43,056 nucleotides of DNA from assembly GCA_021813555.1 (NCBI GenBank), contig JAKAKG010000228.1:1-43056 (forward strand), written 5' to 3'. Positions 9,605 through 18,034 of this stretch are shown one piece after another (position 1 is the first letter of the stretch; each line of letters opens with the position of its first letter). The DNA comes from Acidobacteriota bacterium (lineage in GTDB: Bacteria > Acidobacteriota > UBA4820 > DSQY01). Under the pieces are notes generated by a model, which worked only from the letters and a program-made list of their open reading frames with translations, was not told the DNA's origin and did no database searches. Made by a program: the position numbers and the translations under genes.

Positions 9605-10957
9605 ATGTGCGGGATCGTAGGAATCTACGGACAAGAGAACGCGGCGGGGTGGGCCACCGAGGCTCTCTTCTCACAGCAGCACAGAGGCCAGGACTCCTGC
9701 GGCGTGGCCACGGCGGACGGGAAGGATCTCTTCTGCCACCGGGGCATGGGCCTGGTGCGTGAATGCCTCACGGAGGAGGCCCTTCGCGGCCTGCCCGGGT
9801 CCCACGCCATCGGCCACGTGCGTTATCCCACCCAGGGCGAGGCGACCGTGAAGAATGCCCAGCCCCACCTCTTCGTGCGCAACGGAGAGGTTCTCTTCTC
9901 CCTGGCCAGCAACGGCGACATCACCAACCTCCCCCAGCTCGGAGCGGAGATCGAATCCCGCGGCTATCCTCTGGAGGGCACCAACGACGCGGAGGTCATC
10001 GCCAAGGCCATCGGGATTTGGGCCTACGACGATGGGCTCGGCATTGAGGGTGCCATCCGCAAGTGGATGGTCACGGGCATGGGAGCCTATTGCACGGTCC
10101 TCCTCACGCCGTCGCACCTTTATGCGTTCAGAGACCCCCACGGCCTTCGGCCCATGAGCCGCGGAGAAAAGGGCGGCGCCGCCGTCATCGCGAGCGAGAC
10201 GGTGGCCCTGGATATCCTGCGGGCAAAATTCGTGGAGCACGTGGCTCCCGGGGCCATTCTCAAGTGGGGCCCGGGCGGCCTCTCCCAGCCCGAAGGCGTT
10301 CCTCCCCGGGACCACCACCACTGCATCTTCGAGCTCATCTACTTCGCCCGGCCCGACAGCCGGGTCTTCAACGAGCGCGTCTACGAAGTTCGCCGCGCCA
10401 TCGGCACGGCCCTGGCGAAAGAGGACGACACGCCCGGCGACGTGGTCGTTCCCATCCCCGACTCCTCCAACTACATCGGGCTGGCCTACGCCACGGCCCG
10501 GGACCTGCCCATCGCCTTCGGCCTCGTGCGCAACCATTATATCGGCCGCACGTTCATCGCCCCCGAACAGCGCATGAGGGACGACGCGGTGCGGCTCAAG
10601 TTCAACCCCCTCCCCGGCTTCTTCGAGGGCAAGCGGGTTTTTCTCGTGGACGATTCCATCGTGCGCGGCACGACCATCCGCAAGCTCGTGCACATGGTCC
10701 GCGACCAGGGAGCCAAGGAAGTCCACCTCCGCATCGGGTCGCCGCCCATTCGGCACTCCTGTTACTACGGCGTGGACACCCCCGACCAGGACAAGCTCAT
10801 CGCGGGCGGCCGGACACCTCAGGAAGTGGCGGCCCTTCTCGGCGCCGATACCTTAAGGTACCTCAGCCTCGAAAGCCTCCGCACCACCGTCTTCACCCCC
10901 GATCATTACTGCTACGCCTGCTTCACCGGCGAATACCCCGCGGGCTGCAAAGCCTGA
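9605..10957 (+). CDS. purF: Amidophosphoribosyltransferase
   Basis: Catalyses the first committed step of purine synthesis, PRPP plus glutamine to phosphoribosylamine, in the cytoplasm. The 450-residue product begins MCGIVGIYG, so Cys2 becomes the N-terminal nucleophile once Met is removed. This fixes the start at 9605, although the frame is open further upstream. The glutaminase half shows QHRGQDSCGVAT and GHVRYPTQG. The phosphoribosyltransferase half carries the PRPP loop VFLVDDSIVRGTT and the late YYGVDTPDQDKLIAG motif. Length fits the family. It stands alone, with no other pur gene beside it. A -10 box 9 nt before the ATG and the absence of a ribosome site suggest leaderless translation. 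Confidence 0.96.
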   Translation: MCGIVGIYGQENAAGWATEALFSQQHRGQDSCGVATADGKDLFCHRGMGLVRECLTEEALRGLPGSHAIGHVRYPTQGEATVKNAQPHLFVRNGEVLFSLASNGDITNLPQLGAEIESRGYPLEGTNDAEVIAKAIGIWAYDDGLGIEGAIRKWMVTGMGAYCTVLLTPSHLYAFRDPHGLRPMSRGEKGGAAVIASETVALDILRAKFVEHVAPGAILKWGPGGLSQPEGVPPRDHHHCIFELIYFARPDSRVFNERVYEVRRAIGTALAKEDDTPGDVVVPIPDSSNYIGLAYATARDLPIAFGLVRNHYIGRTFIAPEQRMRDDAVRLKFNPLPGFFEGKRVFLVDDSIVRGTTIRKLVHMVRDQGAKEVHLRIGSPPIRHSCYYGVDTPDQDKLIAGGRTPQEVAALLGADTLRYLSLESLRTTVFTPDHYCYACFTGEYPAGCKA

Positions 10958-10982
10958 GCGGGCAGCCGAAATCCAGAGCTCG

Positions 10983-11010
10983 CAACTCTCAACTCACAAC
11001 TCTTAACTTC
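10983..11010. repeat. Heptanucleotide tandem repeat (AACTCTC type)
   Basis: Four degenerate 7-bp units of the form aactctc/aactcac/aactctt/aacttcc lie between purF and the YeiH-type gene. The last units supply the putative -35 box (TTAACT) of the downstream gene. Confidence 0.7.
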
Positions 11011-11030
11011 CCCTTCACCTGCTTTACAAT
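11003..11030 (+). promoter_or_regulatory. Probable promoter of the YeiH-type exporter
   Basis: TTAACT (11003-11008), 16 bp, then TACAAT (11025-11030). Transcription would begin near 11037, giving a leader of about 33 nt that contains the purine-rich ribosome site. Confidence 0.4.
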
Positions 11031-11069
11031 GGCTCCAGCGAACCTATATTGCAGGCAAAGGGGGGGACC

Positions 11070-12638
11070 ATGGCCGGCAAAGAAGTCGAGAAGCTCTGGA
11101 AGACCGAGGATTGGTGGTCGGTGTGGATGGGGCTGGGCATCGTGGCGGCGGCCCTGCTCACGTTCGGTTTGGGGGGCACCATCGCGCGGTGGGCCGTGAC
11201 GCCTCCCAAGTGGGCGCACCCCTCCGCGGTGCCCGCGGACCTCGCAGCCCATGCCCTCGGCTACTTGATCATCTACCTCGTCTTCGGATCCGTTTTCACC
11301 GCGTCCATGGCCATCATGGGCGTACCCGTGAAGCGATTCCTGCCCGGATTCACGCTGCTGTTCCTGGGTTCCCTGGCCATCTTCTATTTGGCGGGCTGGA
11401 AGCTCATGGAAGAGTACAACGTGGAGGCGCCCCTCCTGGCCCTCATGGTGGGGCTGCTCATCTCCAACGGCCTGAAGATGCCGGCGTGGTGCAAGGACTG
11501 CCTCTGCACGGAGTACTACATCAAGACGGGCATCGTGCTGCTGGGCGCGACGCTGCCCCTCACCCTCATCTTCACGGCGGGGCCCGTGGCCTTCCTGCAG
11601 GCCACCATCGTCTCCGTGTGCACGTGGCTCACGATCTACATGGCCGCCACCCGGCTCTTCCACCTGGAACCCAAGTTCGGAGCGGTCCTCGGGGCCGCGG
11701 GCGCCGTGTGCGGGGTGTCCGCCTCCATAGCCGTGGGCGGGGCGGTGAAGGCCAAGAAGGACCACATCTCCATCGCCATCGCGGTGGTCACCATCTGGGC
11801 CATCGTGATGATCTTCACCCTCACGATCGTCCTCAAGCATACGGTGCCCCAGCTCATCTCGCCGGGAGAAGCGGGAGCCTGGGTGGGCAACTCGGAGTTC
11901 GCCGACGCGGCGGGCTTCGCCGTGGTGGCCGAACTGGCCACGCGCTTCGGGGACGCGCCCATCAACGCCTTCACCCTCATGAAGGTCATCGGCCGCGACA
12001 TCTGGATCGGCATCTGGTGCCTCATCCTGTCGGTGGTCTCGGTCGTCTTTTGGGAGAAGGGCGAGGACAAGGGCCGTGTGGGGGCCGGTATCGTCTGGGA
12101 GCGCTTCCCCAAGTTCGTCATCGGCTTTCTCGTGGCCTCCGTGGTGGTGAGCCTCGTGTCGAGCCATTCCCCCGCCGGCCGCGCGGGCACGGCCAACGCG
12201 TCGGGCACCTACGGCGAGGCGCCGTACTCGGCCGACTTCTCGGCCTACGCCGTGCCCCCCGAACTAGCCTCCCGCTTCGCTTATGATCCGGCCAAAGGAG
12301 CGCTGAGTTTCAGGGGAACCATGAGCCGGGAGGACTACCAGGTTCTGTCAGCCGCGGCCACGACGCAGGACCAGAAGCGGGCCCTCAGCGCCCTCCAGGC
12401 CTCCTCTGACTGGTTCGGCGGCGTGCTCGGGCCCAAGGTGATCTCGCCCATCAAGAAGCTGAGATCCTGGGCCTTCGTGCTGTGCTTCCTCTGCATCGGC
12501 CTTTCGACCCGGTTCAAAGACCTGGCCACCTTCGGGCTCAAACCCTTCTGGGCCTTCACCATCGGCGTGCTCGTGAACGTTCCCCTGGGATTCTTCCTCA
12601 CCACGTGGGTCTTCTCGGCCTACTGGTCCAAGTTGTAG
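11070..12638 (+). CDS. YeiH-family putative sulfate exporter (Cons_hypoth698 type)
   Basis: A 522-residue polytopic inner-membrane protein with about ten or eleven hydrophobic helices. Diagnostic stretches are LALMVGLLISNGLKMP, a YYIKTGIVLLGATLPL helix, the Gly/Ala-rich AAGAVCGVSASIAVGG, and the closing helix pair FVLCFLCIGLSTRFKDL. The family is annotated as putative sulfate/anion exporters; the substrate is not experimentally secure. This member is longer than the usual 330-350 residues because of an N-terminal extension and a hydrophilic loop of about 90 residues (roughly 370-460) before the last helices. The ATG at 11070 follows a G-rich ribosome site (aaaggggggg). The gene converges with the MtfA-like gene. 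Confidence 0.85.
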   Translation: MAGKEVEKLWKTEDWWSVWMGLGIVAAALLTFGLGGTIARWAVTPPKWAHPSAVPADLAAHALGYLIIYLVFGSVFTASMAIMGVPVKRFLPGFTLLFLGSLAIFYLAGWKLMEEYNVEAPLLALMVGLLISNGLKMPAWCKDCLCTEYYIKTGIVLLGATLPLTLIFTAGPVAFLQATIVSVCTWLTIYMAATRLFHLEPKFGAVLGAAGAVCGVSASIAVGGAVKAKKDHISIAIAVVTIWAIVMIFTLTIVLKHTVPQLISPGEAGAWVGNSEFADAAGFAVVAELATRFGDAPINAFTLMKVIGRDIWIGIWCLILSVVSVVFWEKGEDKGRVGAGIVWERFPKFVIGFLVASVVVSLVSSHSPAGRAGTANASGTYGEAPYSADFSAYAVPPELASRFAYDPAKGALSFRGTMSREDYQVLSAAATTQDQKRALSALQASSDWFGGVLGPKVISPIKKLRSWAFVLCFLCIGLSTRFKDLATFGLKPFWAFTIGVLVNVPLGFFLTTWVFSAYWSKL

Positions 12639-12684
12639 CACGCGGACAGGTGTTTTTTGCAGGATTAAGGAGCAAGGGACTGAA

Positions 12685-12753
12685 CCGCAAAGGCGCAAAG
12701 ACCGCCAAGGAATCATTCACTTATTGAAATCTCTGACCTTTGCGCTTTTGCGG
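12685..12753. terminator. Inverted repeat between convergent genes, built from CGCAAAG repeats
   Basis: A 16-bp arm at 12685-12700 matches the reverse complement of 12738-12753 with a single mismatch, across a 37-bp spacer. The left arm belongs to a degenerate octamer run (cgcaaagg, cgcaaaga, ccgccaagg). The right arm lies inside the 3' coding end of the MtfA-like gene. It could act as a bidirectional terminator, but there is no U tract. Confidence 0.5.
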
Positions 12754-13601
12754 CGGGACTTTTTCTTGACGTCCTTAGCCTTGATTTGGACCGTCTCCTG
12801 CCCTCTTTCGCCCGTTCCCCCGCTCTCCTGCTCCATCCTGGCCGCCGGGTCCTGATTGTAGTACTCGGAGAGGACCCGGTAGAGATCGGGATGAAATTGC
12901 CCCAGGCGGCGCGGCCGTTCGAAGAAGGCTTCCGTGGCCACGGCGAAGGTCTCGGAAGCATCCTCGGCGCCATACGTATCCAGGACGGGATCGCGGCGGC
13001 CCTTCTGGTCCAGCTCATTCAGGAGGGCGTGGGTCTGCGTGAGGACACGGGCCCAGCGCGCGTGGGTATCCCTTTCGCCGGCGTCCACGGGACGGGCCGC
13101 GGCGAGAAAGTCCAGGAGATCCAACTGGTGGGCGAATTCGTGGAGGACCAGATTCCGCCCGTTCAGGTTCCGCGCGTCCTGCCGCAGGTCCGCCCAGGAA
13201 AGGACCACCTGGCCACGCTCCCAGGCCTCACCCTCCCGGTCCTCCAGGCTCTCGGTCACCACGCCCAGGTCGTCCTCCTCAGCCTCGGGCGCCATGTAGC
13301 GGTCCGGATACACGAGGATCGTGCGCACGTGGCCGAAGGCGTCCACGGACCGGCCCAGGGTGAGGACGCAGGCCAGCGCCGCGATGAGCGCCTTGCGCTC
13401 CTGGGTGAGGTCCAGGCCGCCGCAAGGCTCCCAGGTGCGTTCTGCCATGAATACCCGCAGGTCGTCTTCAAGCCTGCGCCTTTCTTCATCGGAGAGGACT
13501 CGCCAGAGGGCCGCGTCCCGATGAAGGGCCTTCCGCAAGGCCTCGGGAAAGGGATCCTCCAGGATGCGATGGCGCCTTCGGCGCCTGAACCAGGCCAGCA
13601 T
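12717..13601 (-). CDS. mtfA: MtfA-type zinc metallopeptidase
   Basis: A 294-residue protein of the MtfA family, cytoplasmic gluzincin-like aminopeptidases. In E. coli MtfA binds the repressor Mlc; no such partner is visible here. The metal site is HEFAHQLD, and the conserved downstream segment is YGAEDASETFAVATEAFFE, whose Glu would be the third ligand. The conserved domain ends near SEYYNQDP. The last 40 or so residues (GGTGERGQ... KKKSRRKSAKVRDFNK) go beyond the family and are encoded by repeat-like DNA. I start it at 13601 (MLAWFRRRRRH), matching family N-termini; an in-frame ATG at 13640 would add 13 residues. A TACACT 6 nt before the ATG and no Shine-Dalgarno sequence suggest a short leader. 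It is divergent from kup. Confidence 0.88.
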   Translation of the reverse strand: MLAWFRRRRRHRILEDPFPEALRKALHRDAALWRVLSDEERRRLEDDLRVFMAERTWEPCGGLDLTQERKALIAALACVLTLGRSVDAFGHVRTILVYPDRYMAPEAEEDDLGVVTESLEDREGEAWERGQVVLSWADLRQDARNLNGRNLVLHEFAHQLDLLDFLAAARPVDAGERDTHARWARVLTQTHALLNELDQKGRRDPVLDTYGAEDASETFAVATEAFFERPRRLGQFHPDLYRVLSEYYNQDPAARMEQESGGTGERGQETVQIKAKDVKKKSRRKSAKVRDFNK

Positions 13602-13731
13602 GGGGATAGTGTAAGGCCGGTGCCGCCCTCCATGATACAATTCATCCGGTCCCTCAGGGCGGTCCAGGCGGGCCCGGGGCGAGGAGTCTTACGACGATGG
13701 GTGCTGGGCCCGGCTCCTCCGGCGGGGAGCC

Positions 13732-15624
13732 ATGACAACCTCCGGCAACGGCAAGGCCCCCCAGCCCCGGGGGCGATACCTGCTCTTTCTCTCCATGGGT
13801 GCCCTGGGCGTGGTGTTCGGGGACATCGGCACGAGCCCCCTCTACGCCCTTCGCGTAGGCTTCGACAAGGAATTCGGGCTCCCCGCCACAGCCGGAAACG
13901 TCCTGGGCGTCCTCTCCCTCATCTTCTGGGCCCTGACCCTCACCATCTCCATCAAATACCTGGTGTTCATCCTCCGCGCCGACAACCGCGGCGAAGGGGG
14001 CATCCTGGCCCTCATGGCCCTGGCCCGCCCCGGAGGCGTACCCCGCCAGAAATTCGGCCTTGTGGCCTTCGGCCTCTTCGGGGCGGCCCTGCTCTACGGA
14101 GACGGCATCATTACGCCGGCCATCTCCGTGATGAGCGCCGTGGAAGGGTTGGAGGTGGCCACCCCGTTCTTCAAACCTTTCGTGGTGCTGATCACCATGG
14201 TCCTTCTCGTGGCCCTTTTCATGATCCAGCGCCGGGGCACGGCGGGCATCGGCGCCCTCTTCGGCCCCGTCATGGCGGTCTGGTTTCTCACCATCGGCCT
14301 CCTGGGCATCCACGGCATCCTTCAGGCGCCCCGTGTCCTGGCGGGCCTCAACCCCCTCCACGCCGTGCGGTTCTTCGCGGAGAACAGGCTCACGGCGTTC
14401 CTTGCCTTGGGCGCCGTGTTTCTGGTGGAGACGGGGGGCGAAGCCCTCTACGCGGACATGGGCCACTTCGGACGGCGGCCCATCCGCCTGGCTTGGTTCG
14501 CGCTGGTCCTCCCGTGCCTGTTGCTGAACTACTTCGGCCAGGGCGCGCAGCTCTTGCTGAATCCAGCCGCCGAGGAGAACCCCTTCTTCTGGCTCGCGCC
14601 GACGTGGGCCGTGTATCCCCTCGTGGCCCTCGCCACGGCGGCCACGATCATCGCCTCCCAGGCCGTCATCTCGGGCTCCTTCTCCCTCACCCGCCAGGCC
14701 ATCCAGCTCGGATTCAGCCCGCGCATGCTCATCAAGCACACCTCCGAGGAGGAGATCGGCCAGATCTACGTGCCCGTCGTGAACTGGGCCCTCATGGCGG
14801 CGACCCTGGCGCTGGTGGTGATCTTCCGGAACTCGGACAACCTGGCCTCCGCTTACGGCGTGGCGGTGACCACCACCATGGTCATCACGACGCTCCTCTT
14901 CTACGCCGTGGCCCGGGAGCGGTGGGGCTGGCCCGCGTGGGCCGCAGGACCCCTGTGCGGGGTGTTTCTCGTGGTGGACCTCGCCTTCTTCGGCGCCAAC
15001 ATCATCAAGGTCGAGCACGGAGGGTGGCTGCCCCTCCTCATCGCCCTGGGCATCTTCACCCTCATGTCCACGTGGAAGCGGGGACGCCAGGTTCTCGGGC
15101 GCAGGTTGCGCGAGGAAGCTCTGCCGGCGGATCTGTTTCTCCAGGACATCGCCCGGAAGCCCCCCCTGCGCGTGCCCGGAACGGCGGTTTTCATGACGGG
15201 CAGCGCCGAAGGCATGCCCACGGCCCTTCTCCACAACCTCAAGCACAACCATGTTCTGCACGAGCGGGTGGTCCTCCTCACCCTGCTTACGGAGGAAGTC
15301 CCCCACGTCCAGACCAGCCAGCGCCTTCAAATGACGGAGCTGGGCTCCAACATCTTCAGGCTCACGGGGCACCACGGCTTCATGGAAACACCCGACGTGC
15401 CCAAACTCCTGGAGCAGGCCAAGGACCTCGGCCTCGAGTTCGATCCCATGACCACCACCTATTTCCTCGGACGCGAAACCCTCATCCCCTCCGCCCGGCC
15501 CGGCATGGCCCGATGGCGGGAATGGCTCTTCGCCTTCCTCTCCCGCAACGCCCAGCGGGCCACCACCTACTTCAACATTCCGGTGAACCGTGTGGTAGAG
15601 TTGGGGCAGGAAGTGGAGATATGA
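13732..15624 (+). CDS. kup: KUP-family low-affinity potassium transporter
   Basis: A 630-residue inner-membrane potassium uptake protein of the KUP/HAK/KT family, presumed K+/H+ symport. The family signature [12 protein letters not shown] lies in the first helix. It is followed by about twelve helices including [19 protein letters not shown] and a [16 protein letters not shown] stretch. A hydrophilic cytoplasmic C-terminal domain of about 170 residues begins near [16 protein letters not shown]. Length matches the family. A GCGGGGAG ribosome site lies 3 nt before the ATG. A TACAAT at 13636-13641 may be its -10 box. The stop is one base from the nfo start, so the two genes are almost certainly co-transcribed. 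Confidence 0.96.
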   Translation: MTTSGNGKAPQPRGRYLLFLSMGALGVVFGDIGTSPLYALRVGFDKEFGLPATAGNVLGVLSLIFWALTLTISIKYLVFILRADNRGEGGILALMALARPGGVPRQKFGLVAFGLFGAALLYGDGIITPAISVMSAVEGLEVATPFFKPFVVLITMVLLVALFMIQRRGTAGIGALFGPVMAVWFLTIGLLGIHGILQAPRVLAGLNPLHAVRFFAENRLTAFLALGAVFLVETGGEALYADMGHFGRRPIRLAWFALVLPCLLLNYFGQGAQLLLNPAAEENPFFWLAPTWAVYPLVALATAATIIASQAVISGSFSLTRQAIQLGFSPRMLIKHTSEEEIGQIYVPVVNWALMAATLALVVIFRNSDNLASAYGVAVTTTMVITTLLFYAVARERWGWPAWAAGPLCGVFLVVDLAFFGANIIKVEHGGWLPLLIALGIFTLMSTWKRGRQVLGRRLREEALPADLFLQDIARKPPLRVPGTAVFMTGSAEGMPTALLHNLKHNHVLHERVVLLTLLTEEVPHVQTSQRLQMTELGSNIFRLTGHHGFMETPDVPKLLEQAKDLGLEFDPMTTTYFLGRETLIPSARPGMARWREWLFAFLSRNAQRATTYFNIPVNRVVELGQEVEI

Positions 15625-15625
15625 C

Positions 15626-16489
15626 ATGACCGGCAAATTCGTAGGCGCCCACGTGAGCGCCGAGGGCGGCGTGCAGAACGCCCCCCTCAACGCCGCCGCC
15701 ATAGGAGCTACGGCCTTCGCCCTCTTCGTGAAGAACCAGAAGACTTGGAGCGCTCCTCCCCTCGCCGATGCCCAGGTGGAGGCCTTTCAGGCCAACTGCC
15801 AGGCCCACGGGTTCGATCCCTCCGTGATCCTGCCCCACGACAGCTACCTCATCAACCTGGGCAATCCCGACCGCGAGGGCCTCCTGCGATCTCGGGCGGC
15901 CTTCCTGGACGAAATGCGCCGCTGCGAACGCCTGGGCCTCCGCCTCCTCAATTTCCATCCCGGGAGCCACAAGGGAGAGATGGCGGAGGAGCCCTGCATG
16001 GACCTCATCGCCGAATCGGTGAACCTGGCCCTGGAGGCCACCCAAGGCGTGACGGCGGTCATCGAGAACACGGCGGGACAGGGCGGCTACCTGGGCCGCA
16101 CCTTCGAACAGCTTGCGTATATGATTGACAAGATTCAGGATAAATCCCGCGTGGGCGTCTGCCTGGACACGTGCCATCTCTTCGGGGCGGGCTACGACCT
16201 GCGCACGGCCGAAACCTACGAGGCGGCCATGAAGGACTTCGGCGAGATCGTGGGGCTGGCCTACCTCAAGGGCATGCACCTGAACGATTCCAAAGGAACC
16301 CTGGGCAGCCGGCTGGACCGCCACCACAGCCTCGGCGAGGGCGAACTTGGGCTCGACGTGTTCCGGTGCATCATGCGCGACCCCCGAGCCGAGGGCATCC
16401 CCCTCATCCTGGAAACCATCGAACCGGACCGCTGGCCCCGGGAAATAGCCATGCTGAGGTCCTTCGAAGGCACCGGGGAGGAGGGGTGA
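15626..16489 (+). CDS. nfo: Deoxyribonuclease IV (AP endonuclease)
   Basis: Cytoplasmic base-excision-repair enzyme that cleaves DNA 5' of abasic sites. 287 residues of the AP endonuclease family 2 TIM-barrel fold. Zinc-ligand motifs are visible in order: GAHVSAEGG near the N-terminus, NFHPGSH, the glutamate of [43 protein letters not shown], and a late ILETIEPD. All expected metal ligands appear present. It starts one base after the kup stop. The gap after its stop is filled entirely by heptamer repeats up to the convergent cardiolipin synthase gene. Confidence 0.96.
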   Translation: MTGKFVGAHVSAEGGVQNAPLNAAAIGATAFALFVKNQKTWSAPPLADAQVEAFQANCQAHGFDPSVILPHDSYLINLGNPDREGLLRSRAAFLDEMRRCERLGLRLLNFHPGSHKGEMAEEPCMDLIAESVNLALEATQGVTAVIENTAGQGGYLGRTFEQLAYMIDKIQDKSRVGVCLDTCHLFGAGYDLRTAETYEAAMKDFGEIVGLAYLKGMHLNDSKGTLGSRLDRHHSLGEGELGLDVFRCIMRDPRAEGIPLILETIEPDRWPREIAMLRSFEGTGEEG

Positions 16490-16580
16490 GTTGAGAGTTG
16501 AGAGTTGAGACTCCCTGCTCCCTGCTCCCCGCTCCCCGCTCCCTGCTCCCTGCTCCCCGCTCCCCGCTCCCCGCTCCCTG
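16490..16580. repeat. Thirteen tandem heptamers filling the nfo/cls gap
   Basis: Three GTTGAGA units (16490-16510) are followed directly by ten CTCCC(T/C)G units (16511-16580), with no odd base. The array begins immediately after the nfo stop and ends one base before the cls stop codon. It is purine-rich on the left and pyrimidine-rich on the right. Confidence 0.95.
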
Positions 16581-16581
16581 T

Positions 16582-17973
16582 CTACAACAGCGGATCCACG
16601 AGCCTGACGAGGCCTTCCAGGGTATCGCGGATGGCGCCGGGGACAGGCAGGCGGTCCTTGCACCGGGCGAAGAGCCCCTCCATCCAGGCCTCCGTATCAG
16701 AGACCACCTGAGGCCCGTAGGCGAAGAGGGCCACTTCGTAGTTCAAAAAGAAACTCCTGAGATCCAAGTTGGCGGAACCGATGGCCACGATGTCGTGGTC
16801 GATGAGGGCGGCTTTGGCGTGCACCATGCCGGGCTCGTAGAGGAGAATCTTGCCGCCCAGGTCCTGGATTTCGCGCAGGTACGTTCCCCTGGCGTAATCG
16901 GCCAGGCGGTGGTTGGAGCGCTCGGGCACGAGAATGCGCAGGTCGATGCCGCGCCTGGCCGCCGCGCGAAAGCCCGAGGCCAGCGCCTCGTCGGGTACGA
17001 AGTAGGGCGTCACGAGCCACAGGCGGCGCTCAGCCGTATACAGAGCCGTGAGGATGGCGTCGTAGAGGGGATCTCCAGCCACGTCGGGTCCGGAGGGCAC
17101 CACCTGGGCCAGAACGCCGCCGGGCACCGCCTCGTCCCGTTCGGGGTGCAGCTCGATATCTTCCTTGGCCGCGAAGTGCCAGTCGGAGCGGAAGATCTCC
17201 GCGTAATGGTCCACCGCCGGGCCTTCCAGCGCGAAGGCCAGGTCCTTCCACCGCCCCGGCATGGGCGTGGGGCCCATATACTCCTGCGCGATATTGGTTC
17301 CTCCCGCGAGGGCGAAGCACTCGTCGAAGAGGGTGATTTTCCGGTGGTTGCGCAGGTTGTTCCGGCCCCGGAAGGGCCGGTGGAGGAGGGGGACGAACCA
17401 CGCCACCTTCCCCCCCGCCTTCCGTAAGGGCTTCAGGAGCCGCTTGCCCGTTTCGAAGGAGCCCACCCCGTCCAGGAGCAGGCGCACCTGCACTCCCGCG
17501 GCGGCCTTGCGGGAGAGGGCTTGGACCACGGACCGGCCCACGGGATCGTCGCCCAAGATGAAGGTGAGAATGTTGATGCTTTCGCGGGCCGCCTCGATGT
17601 GCTCCATGAGGCAGGCATAATTCTCTTCGCCTGAGGACAACAGCCTGATCCGGTTGCCCGCCGTGGCGCCGGGCAGGCCGTAGCTTCGGAAGAGGCGGTC
17701 CGCTCCGGAAGCCTGGTCCAGCGGCACCGTCTCTTTCATGACCAAGTGCAGCTTCTGCTTGCCTTCCGCGGCCTTCCGGGTCTTGCGTCCGCCCAGGAGC
17801 AGGTAGAGAGGCACGCCCACGTAAGGCACGAGGACGATGGCCAGGAGCCACGCGGCCGTGGCCTGGGACGACCTCCGCTGGCGCACGATGGCCCCGATGC
17901 CCACTACGGCCAGGAGAAACCCCACGACGATGGACAGGTGCTCCAGCAGAAGGCCCGTCAGCAGGTCCAGCAC
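16582..17973 (-). CDS. cls: Cardiolipin synthase, phospholipase D type
   Basis: Joins two phosphatidylglycerols into cardiolipin at the inner membrane. 463 residues: two N-terminal hydrophobic segments (LSIVVGFLLAVVGIGAIV and AAWLLAIVLVPYVGVPLYLLLGG), then two phospholipase D domains. Both HKD catalytic motifs are intact: HRKITLFDECFALAGGTN and HAKAALIDHDIVAIGSAN. Length fits the ClsA class. Translation starts at GTG 17973 behind AGGGAG with 7-nt spacing. It lies 61 bp downstream of the kinase-TPR gene on the same strand, so co-transcription is possible. Its 3' end abuts the heptamer array. Confidence 0.95.
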   Translation of the reverse strand: MLDLLTGLLLEHLSIVVGFLLAVVGIGAIVRQRRSSQATAAWLLAIVLVPYVGVPLYLLLGGRKTRKAAEGKQKLHLVMKETVPLDQASGADRLFRSYGLPGATAGNRIRLLSSGEENYACLMEHIEAARESINILTFILGDDPVGRSVVQALSRKAAAGVQVRLLLDGVGSFETGKRLLKPLRKAGGKVAWFVPLLHRPFRGRNNLRNHRKITLFDECFALAGGTNIAQEYMGPTPMPGRWKDLAFALEGPAVDHYAEIFRSDWHFAAKEDIELHPERDEAVPGGVLAQVVPSGPDVAGDPLYDAILTALYTAERRLWLVTPYFVPDEALASGFRAAARRGIDLRILVPERSNHRLADYARGTYLREIQDLGGKILLYEPGMVHAKAALIDHDIVAIGSANLDLRSFFLNYEVALFAYGPQVVSDTEAWMEGLFARCKDRLPVPGAIRDTLEGLVRLVDPLL

Positions 17974-18034
17974 GGCACGCTCCCTTGCGGTTCAGGCGAC
18001 GGAGACAGGATAGCAGGAATGAGGGAGCGGGCCA

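Noticed and set aside
12786-15629. Very long plus-strand frame of 947 codons over mtfA and kup
   Set aside because: It is a GC-rich shadow; mtfA and kup are supported by clear motifs in their own frames.
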